A stretch of DNA of 64,000 nucleotides, taken from the NCBI GenBank assembly GCA_947396885.1, contig OX377206.1, forward strand, positions 47,227,631-47,291,630. The letters run 5' to 3'. The notes under the pieces are model-generated. The model saw nothing but the letters and a program-made list of their open reading frames with translations. It was not told where the DNA came from and ran no database searches. The translations under genes were made by a program, and so were the position numbers. The DNA comes from Heligmosomoides polygyrus polygyrus (Eukaryota; Nematoda; Chromadorea; Rhabditida; Heligmosomidae). Within the stretch, counting starts at the first letter, position 1, and each line of letters opens with the position of its first letter. Below, in pieces: positions 26,501-39,110 of this stretch.

Positions 26501-29500
26501 TGGACGACTTCTGCTGTACCTACTCTGAATCCCTATGCATGTTTGACGACGTCTGCGACGCGTCTTCTGAATCCTGATGCAGGTTTGGCGACGACTGCTG
26601 CACGTCTCTTAAATCCCAATGTTCGCTGGACGACGTATTCGGCACATATTTGAATCACGACGCATGTTTGATAACGTCTTCGACACGTCTTCTGAATCCC
26701 GATGCAGGTTTGGGGACGACTGCAGCAGGGTTCTTGATTCCCAGTGTTTGCTGGACGACGAATTCGGCACATATTTGAATCACGACGCATGTCTGATAAC
26801 GTCTTCGACACGCCTTCTGAATCCCGATGCTAGTTTGGCGACGACTGCGGCAGGATTCTTGAATCCCAATATTTGCTTGATGACGAATTCGGCACATGTT
26901 CTGAATGACGATGCATGTTTTACGACGTATTCGGCACATATTCTGAACCCCGATGCAAGTTTGACGACGTCTGCGACACGTTTCTTGAATCTCATTGTTT
27001 GTTGGACAACGTCTGCGGCACATACTCTGAAACCCAACCTTCGCTGGACGACGAATTCGGCACATATTCTGAATCCAGACGCATGTTTGATAACGTCTGC
27101 GACACGCCTTCTGAATACAGGTGCAGGTTTGGCGACGGCTGCGGCAGGATTCTTGATTCCCAGTGTTTGCTGGACGACGTATTCGGCACATATTTGAATC
27201 ACGACGCATGTTTGATAACGTCTTCGACACGTCTTCTGAATCCCGATGCAGGTTTGGCGACGACTGCGGCACTTCTCTTTAATCCCTTCGTTTGATGGAC
27301 GACTTCTGCTGCACCTACTCTGAATCCCTATGCATGTTTGACGACGTCTGCGACGCGTCTTCTGAATCCTGATGCAGGTTTGGCGACGACTGCTGCACGT
27401 CTCTTAAATCCCAATGTTCGCTGGACGACGTATTCGGCACATATTTGAATCACGACGCATGTTTGATAACGTCTTCGACACGTCTTCTGATTCCCGATGC
27501 TCTTTTGGCGACGACTGCGGCAGGATTCTTGAATCCCAATATTTGCTTGATGACGAATTCGGCACATATTCTGAATCCCGATGCATGTTTTACGACGTAT
27601 TCGGCACATATTCTGAACCCCGATGCATGCTTGACGACGTCTGCGGCACGTTTCTCGAATATCATCGTTTGCTGGACAACGTCTGCGGCACATACTCTGA
27701 AACCCAACGTTCGCTGGACGACGAATTCGGCACATATTCTGAATCCAGACGCATGTTTGATAACGTCTGCGACGCGTCTTCTGAATCCTGATGCAGGTTT
27801 GGCGACGACTGCTGCACGTCTCTTAAATCCCAATGTTCGCTGGACGACGTATTCGGCACATATTTGAATCACGACACATGTTTGATAACGTCTTCGACAC
27901 GTCTTCTGAATCCCGATGCAGGTTTGGCGACGACTGCAGCAGGGTTCTTGATTCCCAGTGTTTGCTGGACGACGAATTCGGCACATATTTGAATCACGAC
28001 GCATGTCTGATAACGTCTTCGACACGTCTTCTGAATCCCGATGCTGGTTTGGCGACGACTGCAGCAGGATTCTTGATTCCCAGTGTTTGCTGGACGACGA
28101 ATTCGGCACATATTTGAAACACGACGCATGTTTGATAACGTCTGCGACGCGTCTTCTGAATCCTGATGCAGGTTTGGCGACGACTGCTGCACGTCTCTTA
28201 AATCCCAATGTTCGCTGGACGACGTATTCGGCACATATTTGAATCACGACACATGTTTGATAACGTCTTCGACACGTCTTCTGAATCCCGATGCAGGTTT
28301 GGCGACGACTGCAGCAGGGTTCTTGATTCCCAGTGTTTGCTGGACGACGAATTCGGCACATATTTGAATCACGACGCATGTCTGATAACGTCTTCGACAC
28401 GTCTTCTGAATCCCGATGCTGGTTTGGCGACGACTGCAGCAGGATTCTTGATTCCCAGTGTTTGCTGGACGACGAATTCGGCACATATTTGAATCACGAC
28501 GCATGTTTGATAACGTCTTCGACACGTATTCTGAATCCCGATGCAGGTTTGGCGACGACTGCGGCACTTCTCTTTAATCCCTTCGTTTGATGGACGACTT
28601 GCTGTACCTACTCTGAATCCCTATGCATGTTTGACGACGTCTGCGACGCGTCTTCTGAATCCTGATGCAGGTTTGGCGACGACTGCTGCACGTCTCTTAA
28701 ATCCCAATGTTCGCTGGACGACGTATTCGGCACATATTTGAATCACGACACATGTTTGATAACGTCTTCGACACGTCTTCTGAATCCCGATGCAGGTTTG
28801 GTGACGACTGCGGCACTTCTCTTTAATCCCTTCGTTTGATGGACGACTTCTGCTGCACCTACTCTGAATCCCTATGCATGTTTGACGACGTCTGCGACGC
28901 GTCTTCTGAATCCTGATGCAGGTATGGCGACGACTGCTGCACGTCTCTTAAATCCCAATGTTCGCTGGACGACGTATTCGGCACATATTTGAATCACGAC
29001 ACATGTTTGATAACGTCTTCGACACGTCTTCTGAATCCCGATGCAGGTTTGGCGACGACTGCAGCAGGGTTCTTGATTCCCAGTGTTTGCTGGACGACGA
29101 ATTCGGCACATATTTGAATCACGACGCATGTCTGATAACGTCTTCGACACGTCTTCTGAATCCCGATGCTGGTTTGGCGACGACTGCAGCAGGATTCTTG
29201 ATTCCCAGTGTTTGCTGGACGACGAATTCGGCACATATTTGAAACACGACGCATGTTTGATAACGTCTTCGACACGTATTCTGAATCCCGATGCAGGTTT
29301 GGCGACGACTGCGGCACTTCTCTTTAATCCCTTCGTTTGATGGACGACTTCTGCTGTACCTACTCTGAATCCCTATGCATGTTTGACGACGTCTGCGACG
29401 CGTCTTCTGAATCCTGATGCAGGTTTGGCGACGACTGCTGCACGTCTCTTAAATCCCAATGTTCGCTGGACGACGTATTCGGCACATATTTGAATCACGA

Positions 29501-32500
29501 CACATGTTTGATAACGTCTTCGACACGTCTTCTGAATCCCGATGCAGGTTTGGCGACGACTGCAGCAGTGTTCTTGATTCCCAGTGTTTGCTGGACGACG
29601 AATTCGGCACATATTTGAATCACGACGCATGTCTGATAACGTCTTCGACACGTCTTCTGAATCCCGATGCTGGTTTGGCGACGACTGCAGCAGGATTCTT
29701 GATTCCCAGTGTTTGCTGGACGACGAATTCGGCACATATTTGAATCACGACGCAGGTTTGATAACGTCTTCGACACGTATTCTGAATCCCGATGCAGGTT
29801 TGGCGACGACTGCGGCACTTCTCTTTAATCCCTTCGTTTGATGGACGACTTCTGCTGTACCTACTCTGAATCCCTATGCATGTTTGACGACGTCTGCGAC
29901 GCGTCTTCTGAATCCTGATGCAGGTTTGGCGACGACTGCTGCACGTCTCTTAAATCCCAATGTTCGCTGGACGACGTATTCGGCACATATTTGAATCACG
30001 ACACATGTTTGATAACGTCTTCGACACGTCTTCTGAATCCCGATGCAGGTTTGGCGACGACTGCAGCAGTGTTCTTGATTCCCAGTGTTTGCTGGACGAC
30101 GAATTCGGCACATATTTGAATCACGACGCATGTCTGATAACGTCTTCGACACGTCTTCTGAATCCCGATGCTGGTTTGGCGACGACTGCAGCAGGATTCT
30201 TGATTCCCAGTGTTTGCTGGACGACGAATTCGGCACATATTTGAATCACGACGCCGGTTTGATAACGTCTTCGACACGTATTCTGAATCCCGATGCAGGT
30301 TTGGCGACGACTGCGGCACTTCTCTTTAATCCCTTCGTTTGATGGACGACTTCTGCTGTACCTACTCTGAATCCCTATGCATGTTTGACGACGTCTGCGA
30401 CGCGTCTTCTGAATCCTGATGCAGGTTTGGCGACGACTGCTGCACGTCTCTTAAATCCCAATGTTCGCTGGACGACGTATTCGGCACATATTTGAATCAC
30501 GACGCATGTTTGATAACGTCTTCGACACGTCTTCTGAATCCCGATGCAGGTTTGGGGACGACTGCAGCAGGGTTCTTGATTCCCAGTGTTTGCTGGACGA
30601 CGAATTCGGCACATATTTGAATCACGACGCATGTCTGATAACGTCTTCGACACGCCTTCTGAATCCCGATGCTAGTTTGGCGACGACTGCGGCAGGATTC
30701 TTGAATCCCAATATTTGCTTGATGACGAATTCGGCACATGTTCTGAATGACGATGCATGTTTTACGACGTATTCGGCACATATTCTGAACCCCGATGCAA
30801 GTTTGACGACGTCTGCGACACGTTTCTTGAATCTCATTGTTTGTTGGACAACGTCTGCGGCACATACTCTGAAACCCAACCTTCGCTGGACGACGAATTC
30901 GGCACATATTCTGAATCCAGACGCATGTTTGATAACGTCTGCGACACGCCTTCTGAATACAGGTGCAGGTTTGGCGACGGCTGCGGCAGGATTCTTGATT
31001 CCCAGTGTTTGCTGGACGACGTATTCGGCACATATTTGAATCACGACGCATGTTTGATAACGTCTTCGACACGTCTTCTGAATCCCGATGCAGGTTTGGC
31101 GACGACTGCGGCACTTCTCTTTAATCCCTTCGTTTGATGGACGACTTCTGCTGCACCTACTCTGAATCCCTATGCATGTTTGACGACGTCTGCGACGCGT
31201 CTTCTGAATCCTGATGCAGGTTTGGCGACGACTGCTGCACGTCTCTTAAATCCCAATGTTCGCTGGACGACGTATTCGGCACATATTTGAATCACGACGC
31301 ATGTTTGATAACGTCTTCGACACGTCTTCTGATTCCCGATGCTCTTTTGGCGACGACTGCGGCAGGATTCTTGAATCCCAATATTTGCTTGATGACGAAT
31401 TCGGCACATATTCTGAATCCCGATGCATGTTTTACGACGTATTCGGCACATATTCTGAACCCCGATGCATGCTTGACGACGTCTGCGGCACGTTTCTCGA
31501 ATATCATCGTTTGCTGGACAACGTCTGCGGCACATACTCTGAAACCCAACGTTCGCTGGACGACGAATTCGGCACATATTCTGAATCCAGACGCATGTTT
31601 GATAACGTCTGCGACGCGTCTTCTGAATCCTGATGCAGGTTTGGCGACGACTGCTGCACGTCTCTTAAATCCCAATGTTCGCTGGACGACGTATTCGGCA
31701 CATATTTGAATCACGACACATGTTTGATAACGTCTTCGACACGTCTTCTGAATCCCGATGCAGGTTTGGCGACGACTGCAGCAGGGTTCTTGATTCCCAG
31801 TGTTTGCTGGACGACGAATTCGGCACATATTTGAATCACGACGCATTTCTGATAACGTCTTCGACACGTCTTCTGAATCCCGATGCTGGTTTGGCGACGA
31901 CTGCAGCAGGATTCTTGATTCCCAGTGTTTGCTGGACGACGAATTCGGCACATATTTGAAACACGACGCATGTTTGATAACGTCTGCGACGCGTCTTCTG
32001 AATCCTGATGCAGGTTTGGCGACGACTGCTGCACGTCTCTTAAATCCCAATGTTCGCTGGACGACGTATTCGGCACATATTTGAATCACGACACATGTTT
32101 GATAACGTCTTCGACACGTCTTCTGAATCCCGATGCAGGTTTGGCGACGACTGCAGCAGGGTTCTTGATTCCCAGTGTTTGCTGGACGACGAATTCGGCA
32201 CATATTTGAATCACGACGCATGTCTGATAACGTCTTCGACACGTCTTCTGAATCCCGATGCTGGTTTGGCGACGACTGCAGCAGGATTCTTGATTCCCAG
32301 TGTTTGCTGGACGACGAATTCGGCACATATTTGAATCACGACGCATGTTTGATAACGTCTTCGACACGTATTCTGAATCCCGATGCAGGTTTGGCGACGA
32401 CTGCGGCACTTCTCTTTAATCCCTTCGTTTGATGGACGACTTGCTGTACCTACTCTGAATCCCTATGCATGTTTGACGACGTCTGCGACGCGTCTTCTGA

Positions 32501-35399
32501 ATCCTGATGCAGGTTTGGCGACGACTGCTGCACGTCTCTTAAATCCCAATGTTCGCTGGACGACGTATTCGGCACATATTTGAATCACGACACATGTTTG
32601 ATAACGTCTTCGACACGTCTTCTGAATCCCGATGCAGGTTTGGTGACGACTGCGGCACTTCTCTTTAATCCCTTCGTTTGATGGACGACTTCTGCTGCAC
32701 CTACTCTGAATCCCTATGCATGTTTGACGACGTCTGCGACGCGTCTTCTGAATCCTGATGCAGGTATGGCGACGACTGCTGCACGTCTCTTAAATCCCAA
32801 TGTTCGCTGGACGACGTATTCGGCACATATTTGAATCACGACACATGTTTGATAACGTCTTCGACACGTCTTCTGAATCCCGATGCAGGTTTGGCGACGA
32901 CTGCAGCAGGGTTCTTGATTCCCAGTGTTTGCTGGACGACGAATTCGGCACATATTTGAATCACGACGCATGTCTGATAACGTCTTCGACACGTCTTCTG
33001 AATCCCGATGCTGGTTTGGCGACGACTGCAGCAGGATTCTTGATTCCCAGTGTTTGCTGGACGACGAATTCGGCACATATTTGAAACACGACGCATGTTT
33101 GATAACGTCTTCGACACGTATTCTGAATCCCGATGCAGGTTTGGCGACGACTGCGGCACTTCTCTTTAATCCCTTCGTTTGATGGACGACTTCTGCTGTA
33201 CCTACTCTGAATCCCTATGCATGTTTGACGACGTCTGCGACGCGTCTTCTGAATCCTGATGCAGGTTTGGCGACGACTGCTGCACGTCTCTTAAATCCCA
33301 ATGTTCGCTGGACGACGTATTCGGCACATATTTGAATCACGACACATGTTTGATAACGTCTTCGACACGTCTTCTGAATCCCGATGCAGGTTTGGCGACG
33401 ACTGCAGCAGTGTTCTTGATTCCCAGTGTTTGCTGGACGACGAATTCGGCACATATTTGAATCACGACGCATGTCTGATAACGTCTTCGACACGTCTTCT
33501 GAATCCCGATGCTGGTTTGGCGACGACTGCAGCAGGATTCTTGATTCCCAGTGTTTGCTGGACGACGAATTCGGCACATATTTGAATCACGACGCAGGTT
33601 TGATAACGTCTTCGACACGTATTCTGAATCCCGATGCAGGTTTGGCGACGACTGCGGCACTTCTCTTTAATCCCTTCGTTTGATGGACGACTTCTGCTGT
33701 ACCTACTCTGAATCCCTATGCATGTTTGACGACGTCTGCGACGCGTCTTCTGAATCCTGATGCAGGTTTGGCGACGACTGCTGCACGTCTCTTAAATCCC
33801 AATGTTCGCTGGACGACGTATTCGGCACATATTTGAATCACGACGCATGTTTGATAACGTCTTCGACACGTCTTCTGAATCCCGATGCAGGTTTGGGGAC
33901 GACTGCAGCAGGGTTCTTGATTCCCAGTGTTTGCTGGACGACGAATTCGGCACATATTTGAATCACGACGCATGTCTGATAACGTCTTCGACACGCCTTC
34001 TGAATCCCGATGCTAGTTTGGCGACGACTGCGGCAGGATTCTTGAATCCCAATATTTGCTTGATGACGAATTCGGCACATGTTCTGAATGACGATGCATG
34101 TTTTACGACGTATTCGGCACATATTCTGAACCCCGATGCAAGTTTGACGACGTCTGCGACACGTTTCTTGAATCTCATTGTTTGTTGGACAACGTCTGCG
34201 GCACATACTCTGAAACCCAACCTTCGCTGGACGACGAATTCGGCACATATTCTGAATCCAGACGCATGTTTGATAACGTCTGCGACACGCCTTCTGAATA
34301 CAGGTGCAGGTTTGGCGACGGCTGCGGCAGGATTCTTGATTCCCAGTGTTTGCTGGACGACGTATTCGGCACATATTTGAATCACGACGCATGTTTGATA
34401 ACGTCTTCGACACGTCTTCTGAATCCCGATGCAGGTTTGGCGACGACTGCGGCACTTCTCTTTAATCCCTTCGTTTGATGGACGACTTCTGCTGCACCTA
34501 CTCTGAATCCCTATGCATGTTTGACGACGTCTGCGACGCGTCTTCTGAATCCTGATGCAGGTTTGGCGACGACTGCTGCACGTCTCTTAAATCCCAATGT
34601 TCGCTGGACGACGTATTCGGCACATATTTGAATCACGACGCATGTTTGATAACGTCTTCGACACGTCTTCTGAATCCCGATGCTCTTTTGGCGACGACTG
34701 CGGCAGGATTCTTGAATCCCAATATTTGCTTGATGACGAATTCGGCACATATTCTGAATCCCGATGCATGTTTTACGACGTATTCGGCACATATTCTGAA
34801 CCCCGATGCATGCTTGACGACGTCTGCGACACGTTTCTCGAATATCATCGTTTGCTGGACAACGTCTGCGGCACATACTCTGAAACCCAACGTTCGCTGG
34901 ACGACGAATTCGGCACATATTCTGAATCCAGACGCATGTTTGATAACGTCTGCGACGCGTCTTCTGAATCCTGATGCAGGTTTGGCGACGACTGCTGCAC
35001 GTCTCTTAAATCCCAATGTTCGCTGGACGACGTATTCGGCACATATTTGAATCACGACACATGTTTTTATAACGTCTTCGACACGTCTTCTGAATCCCGA
35101 TGCAGGTTTGGCGACGACTGCAGCAGGGTTCTTGATTCCCAGTGTTTGCTGGACGACGAATTCGGCACATATTTGAATCACGACGCATGTCTGATAACGT
35201 CTTCGACACGTCTTCTGAATCCCGATGCTGGTTTGGCGACGACTGCAGCAGGATTCTTGATTCCCAGTGTTTGCTGGACGACGAATTCGGCACATATTTG
35301 AATCACGACGCATGTTTGATAACGTCTTCGACACGTATTCTGAATCCCGATGCAGGTTTGGCGACGACTGCGGCACTTCTCTTTAATCCCTTCGTTTGA
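26501..35399. repeat. Array domain V: 3,842 and 3,341 bp sister segments plus a partial third
   Basis: Segment 1 (about 26,501-30,342) and segment 2 (about 30,343-33,683) match almost base for base. Segment 1 is 501 bp longer because its terminal T block is present twice (29,341-29,841 and 29,842-30,342), while segment 2 has it once (33,183-33,683). A third copy starts at 33,684 and follows segment 2 to about 35,040 before diverging. Private changes are few: A to C at 30,255 in the extra T block, and GCATTTCTG near 31,845 in segment 2 where segment 1 has GCATGTCTG. Confidence 0.88.
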
Positions 35400-38300
35400 T
35401 GGACGACTTGCTGTACCTACTCTGAATCCCTATGCATGTTTGACGACGTCTGCGACGCGTCTTCTGAATCCTGATGCAGGTTTGGCGACGACTGCTGCAC
35501 GTCTCTTAAATCCCAATGTTCGCTGGACGACGTATTCGGCACATATTTGAATCACGACACATGTTTGATAACGTCTTCGACACGTCTTCTGAATCCCGAT
35601 GCAGGTTTGGTGACGACTGCGGCACTTCTCTTTAATCCCTTCGTTTGATGGACGACTTCTGCTGCACCTACTCTGAATCCCTATGCATGTTTGACGACGT
35701 CTGCGACGCGTCTTCTGAATCCTGATGCAGGTTTGGCGACGACTGCTGCACGTCTCTTAAATCCCAATGTTCGCTGGACGACGTATTCGGCACATATTTA
35801 AATCACGACGCATGTTTGATAACGTCTTCGACACGTCTTTTGAATCCCGATGCTGGTTTGGCGACGACTGCGGCAGGATTCTTGAATCCCAATATTTGCT
35901 TGATGACGAATTCGGCACATATTCTGAATCCCGATGCATGTTTTACGACGTATTCGGCACATATTCTGAACCCCGATGCATGCTTGGCGACGTCTGCGAC
36001 ACGTTTCTCGAATATCATCGTTTGCTGGACAACGTCTGCGGCACATACTCTGAAACCCAACGTTCACTGGACGACGAATTCGGCACATATTCTGAATCCA
36101 GACGCATGTTTGATAACGTCTGCGACGCGTCTTCTGAATCCTGATGCAGGTTTGGCGACGACTGCTGCACGTCTCTTAAATCCCAATGTTCGCTGGAAGA
36201 CGTATTCGGCACATATTTGAATCACGACACATGTTTGATAACGTCTTCGACACGTCTTCTGAATCCCGATGCAGGTTTGGCGACGACTGCGGCAGGGTTC
36301 TTGATTCCCAGTGTTTGCTGGACGACGAATTCGGCACATATTTGAATCACGACGCATGTCTGATAACGTCTTCGACACGTCTTCTGAATCCCGATGCTGG
36401 TTTGGCGACGACTGCAGCAGGATTCTTGATTCCCAGTGTTTGCTGGACGACGAATTCGGCACATATTTGAATCACGACGCATGTTTGATAACGTCTTCGA
36501 CACGTATTCTGAATCCCGATGCAGGTTTGGCGACGACTGCGGCACTTCTCTTTAATCCCTTCGTTTGATGGACGACTTGCTGTACCTACTCTGAATCCCT
36601 ATGCATGTTTGACGACGTCTGCGACGCGTCTTCTGAATCCTGATGCAGGTTTGGCGACGACTGCTGCACGTCTCTTAAATCCCAATGTTCGCTGGACGAC
36701 GTATTCGGCACATATTTGAATCACGACACATGTTTGATAACGTCTTCGACACGTCTTCTGAATCCCGATGCAGGTTTGGTGACGACTGCGGCACTTCTCT
36801 TTAATCCCTTCGTTTGATGGACGACTTCTGCTGCACCTACTCTGAATCCCTATGCATGTTTGACGACGTCTGCGACGCGTCTTCTGAATCCTGATGCAGG
36901 TTTGGCGACGACTGCTGCACGTCTCTTAAATCCCAATGTTCGCTGGACGACGTATTCGGCACATATTTAAATCACGACGCATGTTTGATAACGTCTTCGA
37001 CACGTCTTTTGAATCCCGATGCTGGTTTGGCGACGACTGCGGCAGGATTCTTGAATCCCAGTATTTGCTTGATGACGAATTCGGCACATATTCTGAATCC
37101 CGATGCATGTTTTACGACGTATTCGGCACATATTCTGAACCCCGATGCATGCTTGGCGACGTCTGCGACACGTTTCTCGAATATCATCGTTTGCTGGACA
37201 ACGTCTGCGGCACATACTCTGAAACCCAACGTTCACTGGACGACGAATTCGGCACATATTCTGAATCCAGACGCATGTTTGATAACGTCTGCGACGCGTC
37301 TTCTGAATCCTGATGCAGGTTTGGCGACGACTGCTGCACGTCTCTTAAATCCCAATGTTCGCTGGAAGACGTATTCGGCACATATTTGAATCACGACACA
37401 TGTTTGATAACGTCTTCGACACGTCTTCTGAATCCCGATGCAGGTTTGGCGACGACTGCGGCACTTCTCTTTAATCCATTCGTTTGATGGACGACTTCTG
37501 CTGCACCTACTCTGAATCCCTATGCATGTTTGACGACGTCTGCGACGCGTCTTCTGAATCCTGATGCAGGTTTGGCGACTACTGCTGCACGTCTCTTAAA
37601 TCCCAATGTTCGCTGGACGACGTATTCGGCACATATTTGAATCACGACGCATGTTTGATAACGTCTTCCACACGTCTTCTGAATCCCGATGCTGGTTTGG
37701 CGACGACTGCGGCAGGATTCTTGAATCCCAATATTTGCTTGATGACGAATTCGGCACATATTCTGAATCCCGATGCATGTTTTACGACGTATTCGGCACA
37801 TATTCTGAACCCCGATGCATGCTTGACGACGTCTGCGACACGTTTCTCGAATATCATCGTTTGCTGGACAACGTCTGCTGCACATACTCTGAAACCAAAC
37901 GTTCGCTGGACGACGAATTCGGCACATATTCTGAATCCAGACGCATGTTTGATAACGTCTGCGACGCGTCTTCTGAATCCTGATGCAGGTTTGGCGACGA
38001 CTGCTGCACGTCTCTTAAATCCCAATGTTCGCTGGACGACGTATTCGGCACATATTTGAATCACGACACATGTTTGATAACGTCTTCGACACGTCTTCTG
38101 AATCCCGATGCAGGTTTGGCGACGACTGTGGCACTTCTCTTTAATCCATTCGTTTGATGGACGACTTCTGCTGCACCTACTCTGAATCCCTATGCATGTT
38201 TGACGACGTCTGCGACGCGTCTTCTGAATCCTGATGCAGGTTTGGCGACGACTGCTGCACGTCTCTTAAATCCCAATGTTCGCTGGACGACGTATTCGGC

Positions 38301-39078
38301 ACATATTTGAATCACGACGCATGTTTGATAACGTCTTCCACACGTCTTCTGAATCCCGATGCTGGTTTGGCGACGACTGCGGCAGGATTCTTGAATCCCA
38401 ATATTTGCTTGATGACGAATTCGGCACATATTCTGAATCCCGATGCATGTTTTACGACGTATTCGGCACATATTCTGAACCCCGATGCATGCTTGACGAC
38501 GTCTGCGACACGTTTCTCGAATATCATCGTTTGCTGGACAACGTCTGCTGCACATACTCTGAAACCCAACGTTCGCTGGACGACGAATTCGGCACATATT
38601 CTGAATCCAGACGCATGTTTGATAACGTCTGCGACGCGTCTTCTGAATCCTGATGCAGGTTTGGCGACGACTGCTGCACGTCTCTTAAATCCCAATGTTC
38701 GCTGGACGACGTATTCGGCACATATTTGAATCACGACACATGTTTGATAACGTCTTCGACACGTCTTCTGAATCCCGATGCAGGTTTGGCGACGACTGCG
38801 GCACTTCTCTTTAATCCATTCGTTTGATGGACGACTTCTGCTGCACCTACTCTGAATCCCTATGCATGTTTGACGACGTCTGCGACGCGTCTTCTGAATC
38901 CTGATGCAGGTTTGGCGACGACTGCTGCACGTCTCTTAAGTCCCAATGTTCGCTGGACGACGTATTCGGCACATATTTGAATCACGACACATGTTTGATA
39001 ACGTCTTCGACACGTCTTCTGAATCCCGATGCAGGTTTGGCGACGACTGCGGCACTTCTCTTTAATCCATTCGTTTGA
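35400..39078. repeat. Array domain VI: 1,169 bp pair and 670 bp triplet
   Basis: The block at about 34,600-35,760 passes into a pair at a lag of 1,169 bp (35,767 and 36,936), sharing CACTGGACGACGAATTC and CGCTGGAAGACGTATTC. From about 37,490 a 670 bp unit (16 monomers with two 41 bp units) repeats at 37,520, 38,190 and partly at 38,860. In the 670 bp units the M marker has CCATTCG. These units also share CGTCTTCCACACG (37,668 and 38,338) and GTCTGCTGCACATACTC. Confidence 0.85.
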
Positions 39079-39110
39079 TGGACGACTTCTGCTGCACCTA
39101 CTCTGAATCC

